In this document: piece after piece, positions 9,839 through 18,130 of the stretch
How the letters are laid out: each line of letters opens with the position of its first letter
Numbering within the stretch: position 1 is the stretch's first letter
Assembly (NCBI GenBank): GCA_938075565.1
Contig: CALJGU010000050.1
Span: forward strand, 31,169-95,168
DNA length: 64,000 nucleotides
Direction: 5' to 3'
From: an uncultured Opitutales bacterium
GTDB taxonomy: Bacteria; Verrucomicrobiota; Verrucomicrobiia; Opitutales; UBA2995
Notes under the pieces: model-generated
What the model was told of the DNA's origin: nothing
What the model saw: the letters and a program-made list of their open reading frames with translations, nothing else
Databases searched by the model: none
Position numbers and translations under genes: made by a program

Positions 9839-9861
9839 ACACAGGCAAGATGCCTGTGCTA
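9839..9861 (-). repeat. CACAGGCA-family palindrome at the kbl 3' end
   Basis: CACAGGCAAGATGCCTGTG (9840-9858) is a perfect 8-bp stem with a 3-base loop. On the minus strand the element reads TAGCACAGGCATC..., and its TAG is the stop codon of kbl. It lies between convergent genes. No T tract follows in either direction, so termination would be weak or bidirectional. Confidence 0.75.
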
Positions 9862-11040
9862 CTCTATTGCAGCTTTCACTTCTTTAAAGGCCGTAATCGC
9901 ACGGTCCAAATCTTCGCGAGAATGGGCCGCCGAAATTTGCGTCCTTATACGAGCCTTTCCTTGTGGAACTACGGGATATGAAAAACCGATCAGGTAAATT
10001 CCCTTTTCCAGCATGGCGTCGGCAAATCTTGTGGCCAATGCAGCATCGCCGAGCATGACCGGAGTTATGGGGTGCGTTCCCGGTAATATATCGAAACCCA
10101 GTTTCGACATCTCTTCCCGAAAGTAGCGAGTATTCTCCTCGAGCCGGTCACGCAGCTCTGTTGACTCACTTAATAGTTCAAGGACCTTCAAAGATCCGCC
10201 CGCTATCGACGGAGCCAAGGTATTCGAAAACAGATAGGGCCGAGAACGTTGGCGCAGCAGCTCAACAATTTCTTTTCGACCGCTAGTATAGCCACCGCTC
10301 GCTCCACCCAGTGCTTTGCCTAAAGTACCTGTGATAATGTCCACACGGCTCATCACACCACAATGCTCATGCGTGCCGCGACCGGTCTTGCCCATAAAGC
10401 CGACCGAGTGCGAGTCGTCTACCATGACCAGGGCATCGTATTTATCAGCGAGGTCACAAATCTCTTTCAGGCGTGCTACATAACCATCCATGGAGAACAC
10501 TCCGTCCGTGGCGATTAGCCGATGACGGGCACCCGACGCTTCTTTCAACTTAGCCTCGAGGTCTTCCATGTCGCTATTGCGGTAGCGAAAACGAGCAGCC
10601 TTACACAAACGAATGCCGTCGATGATCGATGCGTGATTCAGCTCATCACTGATAACAGCATCTTCTGGCCCCAGCAAAGTTTCAAAGAGCCCCCCATTGG
10701 CATCGAAGCAGGATGAATAGAGAATAGTATCCTCAGTTCCAAGAAACTCACTTAACTTCTCTTCGAGCTGTTTGTGAATGCCTTGAGTGCCGCAAATAAA
10801 GCGAACGCTAGCCAAACCATAACCCCAGTCATCGATGGCCTGCTTGGCTGCATCAACGACCGCGGGATGTTTCGCCAGACCCAGGTAATTATTGGCGCAA
10901 AAGTTGAGCACCTCTTCACCATCAGCCACACGAATGACCGATCCCTGCGGCGTCATGATGATACGCTCGTCCTTGTAAGTACCCGCTTCACGGATACTGG
11001 TGATTTGTTCTTCGAGGTGGGCTTTAAAGATGTTGTTCAT
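9859..11040 (-). CDS. kbl: Glycine C-acetyltransferase (2-amino-3-ketobutyrate CoA ligase)
   Basis: A 393-residue fold-type I PLP enzyme of the alpha-oxoamine synthase family, full length for Kbl (about 398). Landmarks are [14 protein letters not shown] near residue 47, the aspartate of [13 protein letters not shown] near 205-218, and the PLP lysine K242 in [14 protein letters not shown]. It cleaves 2-amino-3-oxobutyrate with CoA to glycine and acetyl-CoA. The upstream gene on the same strand is tdh, which makes that substrate, so this is the standard threonine-to-glycine pathway. The two genes are separated by an unusual 441-bp spacer full of palindromes. The stop codon comes from a repeat element. 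Confidence 0.95.
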   Translation of the reverse strand: MNNIFKAHLEEQITSIREAGTYKDERIIMTPQGSVIRVADGEEVLNFCANNYLGLAKHPAVVDAAKQAIDDWGYGLASVRFICGTQGIHKQLEEKLSEFLGTEDTILYSSCFDANGGLFETLLGPEDAVISDELNHASIIDGIRLCKAARFRYRNSDMEDLEAKLKEASGARHRLIATDGVFSMDGYVARLKEICDLADKYDALVMVDDSHSVGFMGKTGRGTHEHCGVMSRVDIITGTLGKALGGASGGYTSGRKEIVELLRQRSRPYLFSNTLAPSIAGGSLKVLELLSESTELRDRLEENTRYFREEMSKLGFDILPGTHPITPVMLGDAALATRFADAMLEKGIYLIGFSYPVVPQGKARIRTQISAAHSREDLDRAITAFKEVKAAIE

Positions 11041-11068
11041 TTGGTTGATAGAATGTTCGATTCTCTTC

Positions 11069-11137
11069 TGTAGGAGCTAACTTGCTTGCGATCTCAATAT
11101 CGTCGGCATTCGATCCGCAAGCAAGCTAGCTCCTACA
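11069..11137. repeat. GTAGGAG-family inverted repeat
   Basis: The left arm TGTAGGAGCTAACTTGCTTG and right arm CAAGCTAGCTCCTACA form an imperfect stem of about 25 bp with a loop of about 18. The outer TGTAGGAG/CTCCTACA ends recur at 17997 and 47271, and as a right end at 11226 and 55845. The overall look resembles REP/BIME elements. Confidence 0.75.
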
Positions 11138-11204
11138 ATTTTCATGTGCATGTGTAATGTAGAGAAAAAATCTTCACAGGTTGACTCACACGCTCCCAAT
11201 AATC

Positions 11205-11226
11205 GCGGCATAAAGCCGCTCCTACA
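11205..11226. repeat. Half element of the GTAGGAG family
   Basis: GCGGCATAAAGCCGC is a short hairpin followed directly by TCCTACA, the family end motif. It is like one arm of the longer inverted repeats, standing alone about 70 bp from the full copy at 11069. Confidence 0.55.
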
Positions 11227-11481
11227 GTTTCAAAATGACAGTCACCCGCGAGCTCCGACATAGGATCCGGAGGTCTCACGGAGTCAAGGTGTCGAGCTTG
11301 CCGACCGATAGGCGAAGGCGCGCACTTCGGTGCGTAACTGAGCCGAGAGGGACAGCACACTCGGCACATTGGCCCGAAGGTGCGAGCAATCGTGAAGCAA
11401 AGAATCTGAAATTGAATTTTGATTACCATCTTTCTAAATAAAATCCGCTATCCTTTGCTCGCACCTGCTGAGACCTTCGGA

Positions 11482-12507
11482 TCATGCCCAGTCGAGGATG
11501 ACTTTTCCCGACTGCCCCGTGTTCATGACCTCAAATCCTTTTTCAAAATCCGTATAATGAAAACGATGCGTAATGACCTGCTTGATGTCCAACCCGCTCT
11601 GAAGCATCACGGACATCTTGTACCAAGTCTCATACATCTCGCGGCCGTAAATGCCTTTTATGGTGAGCATATTAAAGACAACGGTATTCCAATCGATAGC
11701 GAATGGTTTTGGGGGGATTCCGAGCATGGCGATCTTCCCACCATGACACATGTTGTCTAGCATACCGTGAAAAGCAGTCTCGCTGCCGGACATTTCCAAA
11801 CCGACATCAAATCCTTCGACCATCCCTAGGTGTTCCTGCACCTCTTTGAGACTCCGGTTCTGAACATTGACGGCCATCGTTACTCCCATCTGTCGTGCCA
11901 GATCGAGACGGTAATCATTTACGTCGGTAATCACCACATAGCGCGCACCGGCATGCTTGGCTATAACCGCAGCCATGATACCGATAGGGCCTGCCCCAGT
12001 TACCAAGACATCCTCACCCAACACAGGGAACATCAAAGCGGTGTGCGCAGCATTTCCGAATGGATCAAAGATGGCGGCCACCTCTGGATTCACTCCTTCG
12101 CGATGATGCCAAACATTGGTCATAGGAAGAGAAATGTACTCCGCAAATGCACCGGGGCGATTCACACCAATGCCTTGCGTTTCCGCACAAAGATGACGAC
12201 GCCCTGCCAGGCAGTTGCGACATCGGCCACAAACAACATGGCCTTCACCACTCACGATTTCGCCAGGATAGAAGTCGGTGACGTTCGCACCGGTCTCGAT
12301 CACCTCCCCAACAAATTCATGCCCTACCGCCATGGGAACAGGAATCGTAGCCTGTGCCCACTCATCCCAATTGTAAATGTGCAGGTCCGTTCCGCAGATA
12401 CCCGTCTTGTGGACCTTGATGAGGACGTCATTTAAATCCACCTTGGGAGGATCGATATCATCCAACCATAAACCTGGTTTCGATTCTTTCTTTACTAAAG
12501 CCTTCAT
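11482..12507 (-). CDS. tdh: L-threonine 3-dehydrogenase
   Basis: 341 residues, the same length as the Escherichia coli enzyme. It is a zinc-dependent medium-chain dehydrogenase: the catalytic zinc site is C38-G-T-D and GHEF near residue 63, the structural zinc site is [15 protein letters not shown], and the NAD-binding stretch is [22 protein letters not shown] and [10 protein letters not shown] are typical of Tdh rather than other alcohol or sorbitol dehydrogenases. It oxidises L-threonine to 2-amino-3-oxobutyrate in the cytoplasm, the substrate of the downstream kbl. It is divergent from an XRE-cupin regulator with 93 bp between starts, which is the obvious candidate to control it. Confidence 0.95.
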   Translation of the reverse strand: MKALVKKESKPGLWLDDIDPPKVDLNDVLIKVHKTGICGTDLHIYNWDEWAQATIPVPMAVGHEFVGEVIETGANVTDFYPGEIVSGEGHVVCGRCRNCLAGRRHLCAETQGIGVNRPGAFAEYISLPMTNVWHHREGVNPEVAAIFDPFGNAAHTALMFPVLGEDVLVTGAGPIGIMAAVIAKHAGARYVVITDVNDYRLDLARQMGVTMAVNVQNRSLKEVQEHLGMVEGFDVGLEMSGSETAFHGMLDNMCHGGKIAMLGIPPKPFAIDWNTVVFNMLTIKGIYGREMYETWYKMSVMLQSGLDIKQVITHRFHYTDFEKGFEVMNTGQSGKVILDWA

Positions 12508-12571
12508 GATTTGACTTGATTCTCAGGGAAAGTATTTCCACTATTTTGAACATATTTCCTACATACAGGAT

Positions 12572-12599
12572 TCCATTATGCAAGAATTCTATCCATTAT
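12572..12599. promoter_or_regulatory. Direct repeat TCCATTAT, candidate operator between tdh and the XRE-cupin gene
   Basis: TCCATTAT occurs at 12572-12579 and again at 12592-12599, 20 bp apart start to start, which places both on the same face of the helix. The pair lies in the 93-bp divergent intergenic region, directly before the regulator start. A spaced direct repeat is a plausible binding site for a dimeric XRE regulator. No protein-binding evidence exists here. Confidence 0.35.
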
Positions 12600-12600
12600 A

Positions 12601-13206
12601 ATGTCGGATACTAAAAAGAAAACAACTTCCAAGCCGTCACCCCATCCGGCGGAAGCCATTAACCGACACTTGGGTTCCCGCGTGAAGCAGCTGCGCTCCG
12701 ACAAGGGCTGGTCATTGGAGACGCTGGCCAACGCTAGCGGCGTCAGCAGAAGTATGCTAAGTCAAATCGAGCGGGAACAGGCCAACCCCACCCTGGCGGT
12801 GACTTTGCGCATCGCCCATGCCTTCGAACTCGACCTAGGTGAGTTGATCAACATGCCCAATGCCAGCACTTCACTGAATGTCATTCGCGCCAATGACCGC
12901 ACGTTTCACTACCGGTCAGACAAGAACTGCAAAATCCGAACTCTTTCCCCTCTCAATCTGGAAAAGGATGTGGAGTTCTATGAAGTACAACTGAAACGTG
13001 GTGGCGCACTCAGGAGCCAAGCTCACTTTGAAGGTACCCGCGAATTCCTGACCGTGGAGCAAGGCAAGGTTGAAGTCACCTCAGGCGAGGAAAGCGACAT
13101 CTTAGAAAAAGGTGACTCTGCAAACTACCGAGCAGATATACCGCACGCTATCAGCAACAAAGCAAAATCGATTGCGACTTTGTTTCTAGTCGTGATCTAC
13201 GCTTAA
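12601..13206 (+). CDS. XRE family transcriptional regulator with cupin sensor domain
   Basis: 201 residues. Residues about 25-80 are a helix-turn-helix of the Cro/C1 type (VKQLRSDKGWSLETLANASGVSRSMLSQIEREQANPT region), and residues about 110-200 form a cupin beta-barrel (HFEGTREFLTVEQGKVEV, ADIPHAISNKA). This is the layout of small-molecule-responsive regulators that often sit beside amino acid or polyamine catabolic genes. Divergence from tdh suggests control of threonine degradation, possibly with threonine or glycine as ligand. The start has no clear Shine-Dalgarno sequence; a TATAAT overlaps the ATG, so the transcript might be leaderless or the true start may differ. Confidence 0.88.
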   Translation: MSDTKKKTTSKPSPHPAEAINRHLGSRVKQLRSDKGWSLETLANASGVSRSMLSQIEREQANPTLAVTLRIAHAFELDLGELINMPNASTSLNVIRANDRTFHYRSDKNCKIRTLSPLNLEKDVEFYEVQLKRGGALRSQAHFEGTREFLTVEQGKVEVTSGEESDILEKGDSANYRADIPHAISNKAKSIATLFLVVIYA

Positions 13207-13215
13207 GATCCGGCT

Positions 13216-13671
13216 TCAAGAATCCCAGTCGTAGGGAATTTCCTCGAGGGCGCGCTTGTCAGATTCATCGGGATCGTGAGGTGAATCAATCAGATCCAGT
13301 AACATGTTGGTGCCTTCGGAAACTCCTTGGAAAGCAAGCCAAATGCCGGGCGGAATTGTCAGGCGTTGATAATTCTCCAAAGACATGTTGATTTCCCAAA
13401 ACACGGGACCTGGTCCATCTCTATCGTCGCAAAGAACAAAACGAATCTCTCCATGTGGAACCAATAAATTCAGAGTAACCTTGCTGTGCCGACGCCAGGG
13501 CTTTTTTTCGCCCCCATGTACGGTCGAAAAGTAAACTTCACCAAATCCAACGAAGGTTTCATCGTCCGAACGCACACCATGCATGATGTTACCTTGAGCC
13601 CCTTCAATAACTTTTAAAGGCGTCAAAGTGACGTCCGGAATTGGACAATGGTTGGATTGAGAGGCTGACAT
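13216..13671 (-). CDS. dTDP-4-dehydrorhamnose 3,5-epimerase-like protein
   Basis: The track gives 163 residues from 13707, but that start lies inside the upstream gene; the ATG at 13671 (151 residues, MSASQSNH) is 10 bp after the upstream stop and is preferred. The protein has the RmlC-type cupin pattern: GNIMHGVRSDD, FGEVYFSTVHGGEKKPWRRHSKVTLNL and IPPGIWLAFQGVSEGTNMLL. This family epimerises or isomerises nucleotide-activated 4-keto-6-deoxy sugars. Next to a CDP-glucose 4,6-dehydratase it probably acts on CDP-4-keto-6-deoxyglucose. Family members vary in reaction, so the exact product is not known. Confidence 0.8.
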   Translation of the reverse strand: MSASQSNHCPIPDVTLTPLKVIEGAQGNIMHGVRSDDETFVGFGEVYFSTVHGGEKKPWRRHSKVTLNLLVPHGEIRFVLCDDRDGPGPVFWEINMSLENYQRLTIPPGIWLAFQGVSEGTNMLLDLIDSPHDPDESDKRALEEIPYDWDS

Positions 13672-13681
13672 CAGACAACAC

Positions 13682-14812
13682 TTACTCAGAAATCCACGAA
13701 AGCTCACTAGCGAGTGCAGCTTCCATATATTCCTGGATTTGCTTTCGGCTTAATTCCAGAGTGGACTCCCCACTATTGGCATAAAAGTCACGGTACCAAT
13801 CTACAGTGAATTTCACCATCTGGTCATAATTCAAACAGGCTTTCCAATGGAGCCCATGGAGCGCCTTGTCACAGCAAAGCTTCAAGAGACCTGCTTCATG
13901 TCCGGCATTGTTGGACTCAGAAACATCATCCCACCGAACACCTTCCCAATGCACTCGCATGCTTTCGATAAGCTCACCCACCGTAACATTTTGAACCGCA
14001 TCGGGACCAAAATTATAAGCCTCGCCGTGAACGCTGGGTCCCAAGACAGGTTCTCCAGTTAGCTCAGCATGAAGTCGCTGCCCCAGAATTAAATAACCGC
14101 TCAATGGTTCGAGCACATGCTGCCAGGGCCGTGTGGCATGAGGACTGCGAATTTGCACCACCTCACCTTTTGACCAGGAACGAATACAATCTGGAACGAT
14201 ACGATCAGCTGCCCAATCGGCTCCACCAATTACATTCCCAGCACGACCAATCCCCATACGGAGGCGATCTGTTTGCCCGACGAAAAAGGAATGAAAGTAA
14301 CTTTTAATGATCAACTCAGCGGCACCTTTAGAACCACTGTATGGATCTTTTCCCCCTAAGGCATCCGTCTCACGATAGCCATAGGTCCACTCAACATTGT
14401 CGTAGCATTTATCGCTGGTGATAAAGACAACCGTGCAAGGAAAGTCTGCAGTGCGAATAGTCTCAAGGATGCTCCCCGTTCCCATAACATTGACCTCGAA
14501 GGTCTTTAAAGGGTTCGCGTAGGACTCAGGAACCAGAGGTTGAGCAGCCAAGTGAAAGATAAAATCGGGCCGAATCTCAGAGATCAGCTTGTTCACTGCC
14601 TGGTGATCTCGCACATCCAGGATATTGTGATTTATAATCCCGGGGAGCTCCGCCGTCTCAAAATGAGAGGGAATGGTCGGAATTTCATCGGATATACCGT
14701 GAACTTCAGCACCCATGGAATCAAGCCATAGACTCAGCCACGAGCCTTTGAAACCGGTATGCCCAGTCACTAAAACTTTTTTATCTTTATAGGTATTCTT
14801 AAACGGAATCAT
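13682..14812 (-). CDS. rfbG: CDP-glucose 4,6-dehydratase
   Basis: The track start at 14896 adds 28 residues unlike the family; ATG 14812 (MIPFKNTYKDKKVLVTGHTG) gives 376 residues, normal for RfbG. It is an extended short-chain dehydrogenase: the NAD-binding GHTGFKGSWLSLWL, FHLAAQPLV, the serine-type FITSDKCYDN and the catalytic Y-x-x-x-K in DPYSGSKGAAELI. GFKGSWL and SDKCY are hallmarks separating CDP-glucose from dTDP-glucose dehydratases. It makes CDP-4-dehydro-6-deoxyglucose for a deoxysugar of surface polysaccharide. No RfbF or glycosyltransferase is in the window, so the pair is isolated from its usual cluster. Confidence 0.9.
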   Translation of the reverse strand: MIPFKNTYKDKKVLVTGHTGFKGSWLSLWLDSMGAEVHGISDEIPTIPSHFETAELPGIINHNILDVRDHQAVNKLISEIRPDFIFHLAAQPLVPESYANPLKTFEVNVMGTGSILETIRTADFPCTVVFITSDKCYDNVEWTYGYRETDALGGKDPYSGSKGAAELIIKSYFHSFFVGQTDRLRMGIGRAGNVIGGADWAADRIVPDCIRSWSKGEVVQIRSPHATRPWQHVLEPLSGYLILGQRLHAELTGEPVLGPSVHGEAYNFGPDAVQNVTVGELIESMRVHWEGVRWDDVSESNNAGHEAGLLKLCCDKALHGLHWKACLNYDQMVKFTVDWYRDFYANSGESTLELSRKQIQEYMEAALASELSWISE

Positions 14813-15011
14813 GAAAAAGGATGAGATGAGAGCTTGTGGGACATTCGAATAGCACGATAACCCAAAACGCGGAGAATTCTGTCGTTTCGCCCCCACAAAT
14901 CAAGATATAGATGCGATAGTTTCGAGGTTTTAACTTAACATTAACCGGAACAGCACACTAGTTTGGAAGGCAAGCTAACAATATACACAGAATCCCTAAC
15001 ACCTATACCCC

Positions 15012-16277
15012 ATGAATGCTGACAATCCATCCAACTCGATGACCCGCCGCGAGGCTATGAAATTCCTGGGCCTTGGAGCGACTGGCCTGGCGCTCGGAAG
15101 TCACTCATCCAAGGCACAAAGCTTCGCTAAAAATGAAACGATGAATTTCGGGCTGATTGGCTGTGGAGGGCGCATGCGGCGACTGATCGGCGGTTTAGAA
15201 AAAAATCCCGGCACCCGAATCACGTCCGTTTGCGATGTATATGACGACTTTTTAAACTCTACTCATGTGTTAGTCGGAGGTCGCGAGAGGGAAATTCAGA
15301 AAACGACCCGTTATGAAGAGGTGTTGGCGCGAAAAGATATCGACGCGGTCATCGTAGCTACCCCAGACCATTGGCACGCCCCCATTACCATCGATGCGGT
15401 GGAAGCTGGCAAAGATGTCTATGTGGAAAAACCAGTCACCCATAAACTTGAAGAAGGCCATCAACTCATTGAGGCCGTAAAACGCAGCGGAAAGAAAGTC
15501 CAGGTCGGCGCACAACAAAGAACAATGCCTCACCTGGTCGTGCTGAAACAAAAACTCGATTCCGGCGAAATCAACCCCGGTAAAGTGACACGGGTACATA
15601 TGCAATGGTGTCGCAATACGGGTCCCTTCGGCGGAGATCCCAGATATAGGATCACAGAGGATCAGGTAGACTGGAAACGATTCCTCGGAAATGCTCCTGA
15701 CCAACCTTTCGATCCACTCCGCATGAGAAACTGGCGCTGGATCTGGGACTTTGGAAATGGCCCATTGGGAGACCTGATGGTGCATTGGCTGGATGCGACC
15801 AATTGGTTGTTGGATTTACCTATGCCGAGCCAGGTCATAATGTCTGGCGGGAAGTACCATCGCAAAGGCAGCTTTGAAACACCCGACATCACCAACTGCA
15901 TCATGGAATACCCAAAACTTGACCTGCAGATGGACTATGTTAGCTCTTGGAGCAACAACCATCAAAAAGCCTGTACCGTTATTATGGGTACAGATGCAAC
16001 TATCTACTTTGATCGGAACCTCTACCAAGTCATTCCGCAGCGACCCGGCAACGAACCGGTTGCTCAGGTCAGCGAATCCATGGTGGCAAGTGCAGGGCCG
16101 TTAGGGTCTGATCACGCAGTCGACTTCGATGCCCAAGAATTTCACATAGCTGACTGGTTGGATGCGATCAAGAATGACCGGCAGCCAGTCGATGATGTCG
16201 AAGCGGGCGTTCAAGCAGCCGCGATCTGCCAATACGGGAATCTTTCTTACCGCGAGAAACGCTTTGTCCAAATTTAA
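15012..16277 (+). CDS. Gfo/Idh/MocA family oxidoreductase, Tat-exported
   Basis: 421 residues beginning with a Tat signal (MTRREAMKFLGLGATGLALG). The Rossmann domain starts at FGLIGCGGRMRR and carries VVATPDHWHAPITIDAVEAGKDVYVEKPV, the family's EKP motif with the lysine thought to assist catalysis. The C-terminal half includes GPLGDLMVHWLDATNWLL, as in Verrucomicrobia/Planctomycetes dehydrogenases of this type. Export implies it works in the periplasm with tightly bound NAD(P). It is followed 30 bp later by a sulfatase, so both may act on the same carbohydrate. The substrate is unknown. Confidence 0.9.
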   Translation: MNADNPSNSMTRREAMKFLGLGATGLALGSHSSKAQSFAKNETMNFGLIGCGGRMRRLIGGLEKNPGTRITSVCDVYDDFLNSTHVLVGGREREIQKTTRYEEVLARKDIDAVIVATPDHWHAPITIDAVEAGKDVYVEKPVTHKLEEGHQLIEAVKRSGKKVQVGAQQRTMPHLVVLKQKLDSGEINPGKVTRVHMQWCRNTGPFGGDPRYRITEDQVDWKRFLGNAPDQPFDPLRMRNWRWIWDFGNGPLGDLMVHWLDATNWLLDLPMPSQVIMSGGKYHRKGSFETPDITNCIMEYPKLDLQMDYVSSWSNNHQKACTVIMGTDATIYFDRNLYQVIPQRPGNEPVAQVSESMVASAGPLGSDHAVDFDAQEFHIADWLDAIKNDRQPVDDVEAGVQAAAICQYGNLSYREKRFVQI

Positions 16278-16307
16278 TTTCAATCCCACACACCTACTCT
16301 AAGAAAT

Positions 16308-17978
16308 ATGTATCCCTTAAAAAAAACAGGAATACTCACTGCCCTGGTATCGTTCCTCATAAGCATTCACTCCTTTGCCGCTGAAAGACCCAATATTCTG
16401 ATTATCATGTCGGATGATATGGGTTTCTCAGATCCAGGGTTTCAGGGGAGCGAGATTGAGACTCCTAATCTGGATCGTCTCGCGAACAATGGCCTGACCT
16501 TCACCAATTTCTATAACTGTGCCCGCTGTGGCCCTACCAGGGCGAGTATATCAACTGGGCTCTATAGCCATCAGGTTGGCTGCTATGAGCTCGAACCGGT
16601 AGAACCAGGCAATAATGCATACATATCGGAAGTACTTGGTGATAGTGGTTACGCTACTTATATGTCGGGGAAATGGCACCTGGGAAATACCCCCGACAAG
16701 CTGCCTCCAGCTAGAGGTTACGACCACTCCTATGCTTACGAAGGTTGCTGCGGGAGTTTCTGGGATCCGGAAATCTACATCCTGGAATCTCCAGAGCTTG
16801 AGCCCATTGATTACACGGTTGAGCCCTTTCACGCCACCGATGCGACGACTGATCATGGCGTGCGTTTCCTTAAACACCATGAAGAGAACGAGAAAGACAG
16901 TCCCTTCTTCCTCTACCTGGCCTATCAAGCCCCACACTTTCCCCTGCATGCACCCAAAGAACTTATAGATAAATATATTCCAATTTACGAAAAAGGCTGG
17001 GATGAAGTTCGAAAGGAACGCTGGGAAAAGATGCAAAGACTGGGATTGTTCGCCAACATCAAGGAACTGCCACCGACTTCCGATGCTCCACCCTGGCACG
17101 ACGAGTTTGCCGATCCGGCAAAACTAAGTGCGTGGGATTCACTCACTGATACGCAACGGGGAGACCAAGTCCGCCGCATGGCCATCTTTGCTGCTATGAT
17201 GGAGCAAATGGATCAGGGCATCGGACGAATAGTCGATCAGTTAAAGGACATGGGGCAGTTGGATAACACACTCATCTTTTTCCTCTCAGATAACGGAGCA
17301 AACTACGAAGGTGGACCCTTTGGTGCAGATGGACCTTTCAGCGGAGCTGACTTGGAGACCATGGGATCCAAAGACACGCGACACCATACCGGAGCCCATT
17401 GGGCCGCTGTCAGCAATACACCCTTTAAGCTCTACAAACACTTTAACCATGAAGGCGGTATCAACACGCCGATGGTTGTTCATTGGCCGGAAGGTCTTAA
17501 ACGCAAAGGTGAACGTGAGACACAAAGAAGCCACGTCATAGACATCATGGCCACCATCGTGGATGTCACTGGAGCAACGTACCCGAAGCAAAGATTAGGA
17601 CATGACATCCTCCCAATGGAAGGCACCACCCTGATGCCAGCTTTGAGAGGAGGAGAACTGGCCGATCGAGTCATTTGCTTTGAGCATGAAGCCAATCGAG
17701 CCATTTTCAAAGATCAGTATAAACTGGTATCCAAAAACTTCACATCCACAGACGGCCAACCTCACCACGACTGGGAGTTATACGACATCGATAATGACCC
17801 ACTCGAGCTTAACAACATCGCTTCCGACCACTACTACGACATTGTCATTCCCATGGCTCGTGATTGGCATAACTGGGCATCCAGAACAGATGCCATTGTC
17901 GGCTACGAACGCTGGATGCTTAAACTACAATACTATTGGCGGACCGGTCTTCGGACTTACCTCAATGACGAGTTTTAA
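16308..17978 (+). CDS. Sulfatase (arylsulfatase family), exported
   Basis: 556 residues with a cleavable signal peptide. The N-terminal calcium-site motif is NILIIMSDDMGFSD, and the formylglycine site is C74-G-P-T-R followed by ASISTG, so the nucleophile comes from cysteine. Further landmarks are MSGKWHLGN, LFFLSDNGANYEGGPFG and HEGGINTPMVVHWP. The long form with a tail ending in YERWMLKLQYYWR is typical of large type I sulfatases. It hydrolyses sulfate esters, probably of a carbohydrate given its oxidoreductase neighbour. No formylglycine-generating enzyme is in the window, so activation depends on a gene elsewhere. A perfect 21-bp inverted repeat lies 18 bp after its stop. Confidence 0.95.
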   Translation: MYPLKKTGILTALVSFLISIHSFAAERPNILIIMSDDMGFSDPGFQGSEIETPNLDRLANNGLTFTNFYNCARCGPTRASISTGLYSHQVGCYELEPVEPGNNAYISEVLGDSGYATYMSGKWHLGNTPDKLPPARGYDHSYAYEGCCGSFWDPEIYILESPELEPIDYTVEPFHATDATTDHGVRFLKHHEENEKDSPFFLYLAYQAPHFPLHAPKELIDKYIPIYEKGWDEVRKERWEKMQRLGLFANIKELPPTSDAPPWHDEFADPAKLSAWDSLTDTQRGDQVRRMAIFAAMMEQMDQGIGRIVDQLKDMGQLDNTLIFFLSDNGANYEGGPFGADGPFSGADLETMGSKDTRHHTGAHWAAVSNTPFKLYKHFNHEGGINTPMVVHWPEGLKRKGERETQRSHVIDIMATIVDVTGATYPKQRLGHDILPMEGTTLMPALRGGELADRVICFEHEANRAIFKDQYKLVSKNFTSTDGQPHHDWELYDIDNDPLELNNIASDHYYDIVIPMARDWHNWASRTDAIVGYERWMLKLQYYWRTGLRTYLNDEF

Positions 17979-17996
17979 ACTTCACGCTTCAAATAA

Positions 17997-18068
17997 CTGT
18001 AGGAGCAATTTTAATCGGACCCAATACAATCAGGTTTCAACGGGTCGCGATTAAAATTGCTCCTACAG
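17997..18068. repeat. Perfect 21-bp inverted repeat of the GTAGGAG family
   Basis: Left arm 17997-18017 starting CTGTAGGAGCAATTTT and right arm 18048-18068 ending AAAATTGCTCCTACAG are exact complements, with a nested GACCC/GGGTC in the 30-base loop. It lies between the sulfatase stop and tctC. No T tract follows, so it is more a mobile-type palindrome than a classical terminator, though the RNA would fold strongly. Confidence 0.85.
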
Positions 18069-18130
18069 AAGACAGGCTTGTATATTGTATCAGACTTAAC
18101 AGTACAAGGCACAGAACTACATTTCACTTC

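Larger units (their letters stand above)
11041..11481. other. tdh-kbl spacer containing several palindromes
   Basis: 441 bp without a supported gene; the ORFs at 11142-11429 and 11235-11441 are low-complexity readings of repeats. It holds a GTAGGAG inverted repeat (11069-11137), a half element GCGGCATAAAGCCGCTCCTACA (11205-11226), and a perfect 11-bp inverted repeat GGTGCGAGCAA/TTGCTCGCACC at 11379-11389 and 11455-11465. A GCGCACTTCGGTGCG hairpin lies near 11310. A spacer of this kind inside a two-gene pathway suggests repeat insertion and possibly separate kbl expression. Confidence 0.6.

Noticed and set aside
11142-11441. ORFs on both strands in the tdh-kbl spacer
   Set aside because: They are readings of palindromic repeat sequence without protein features.
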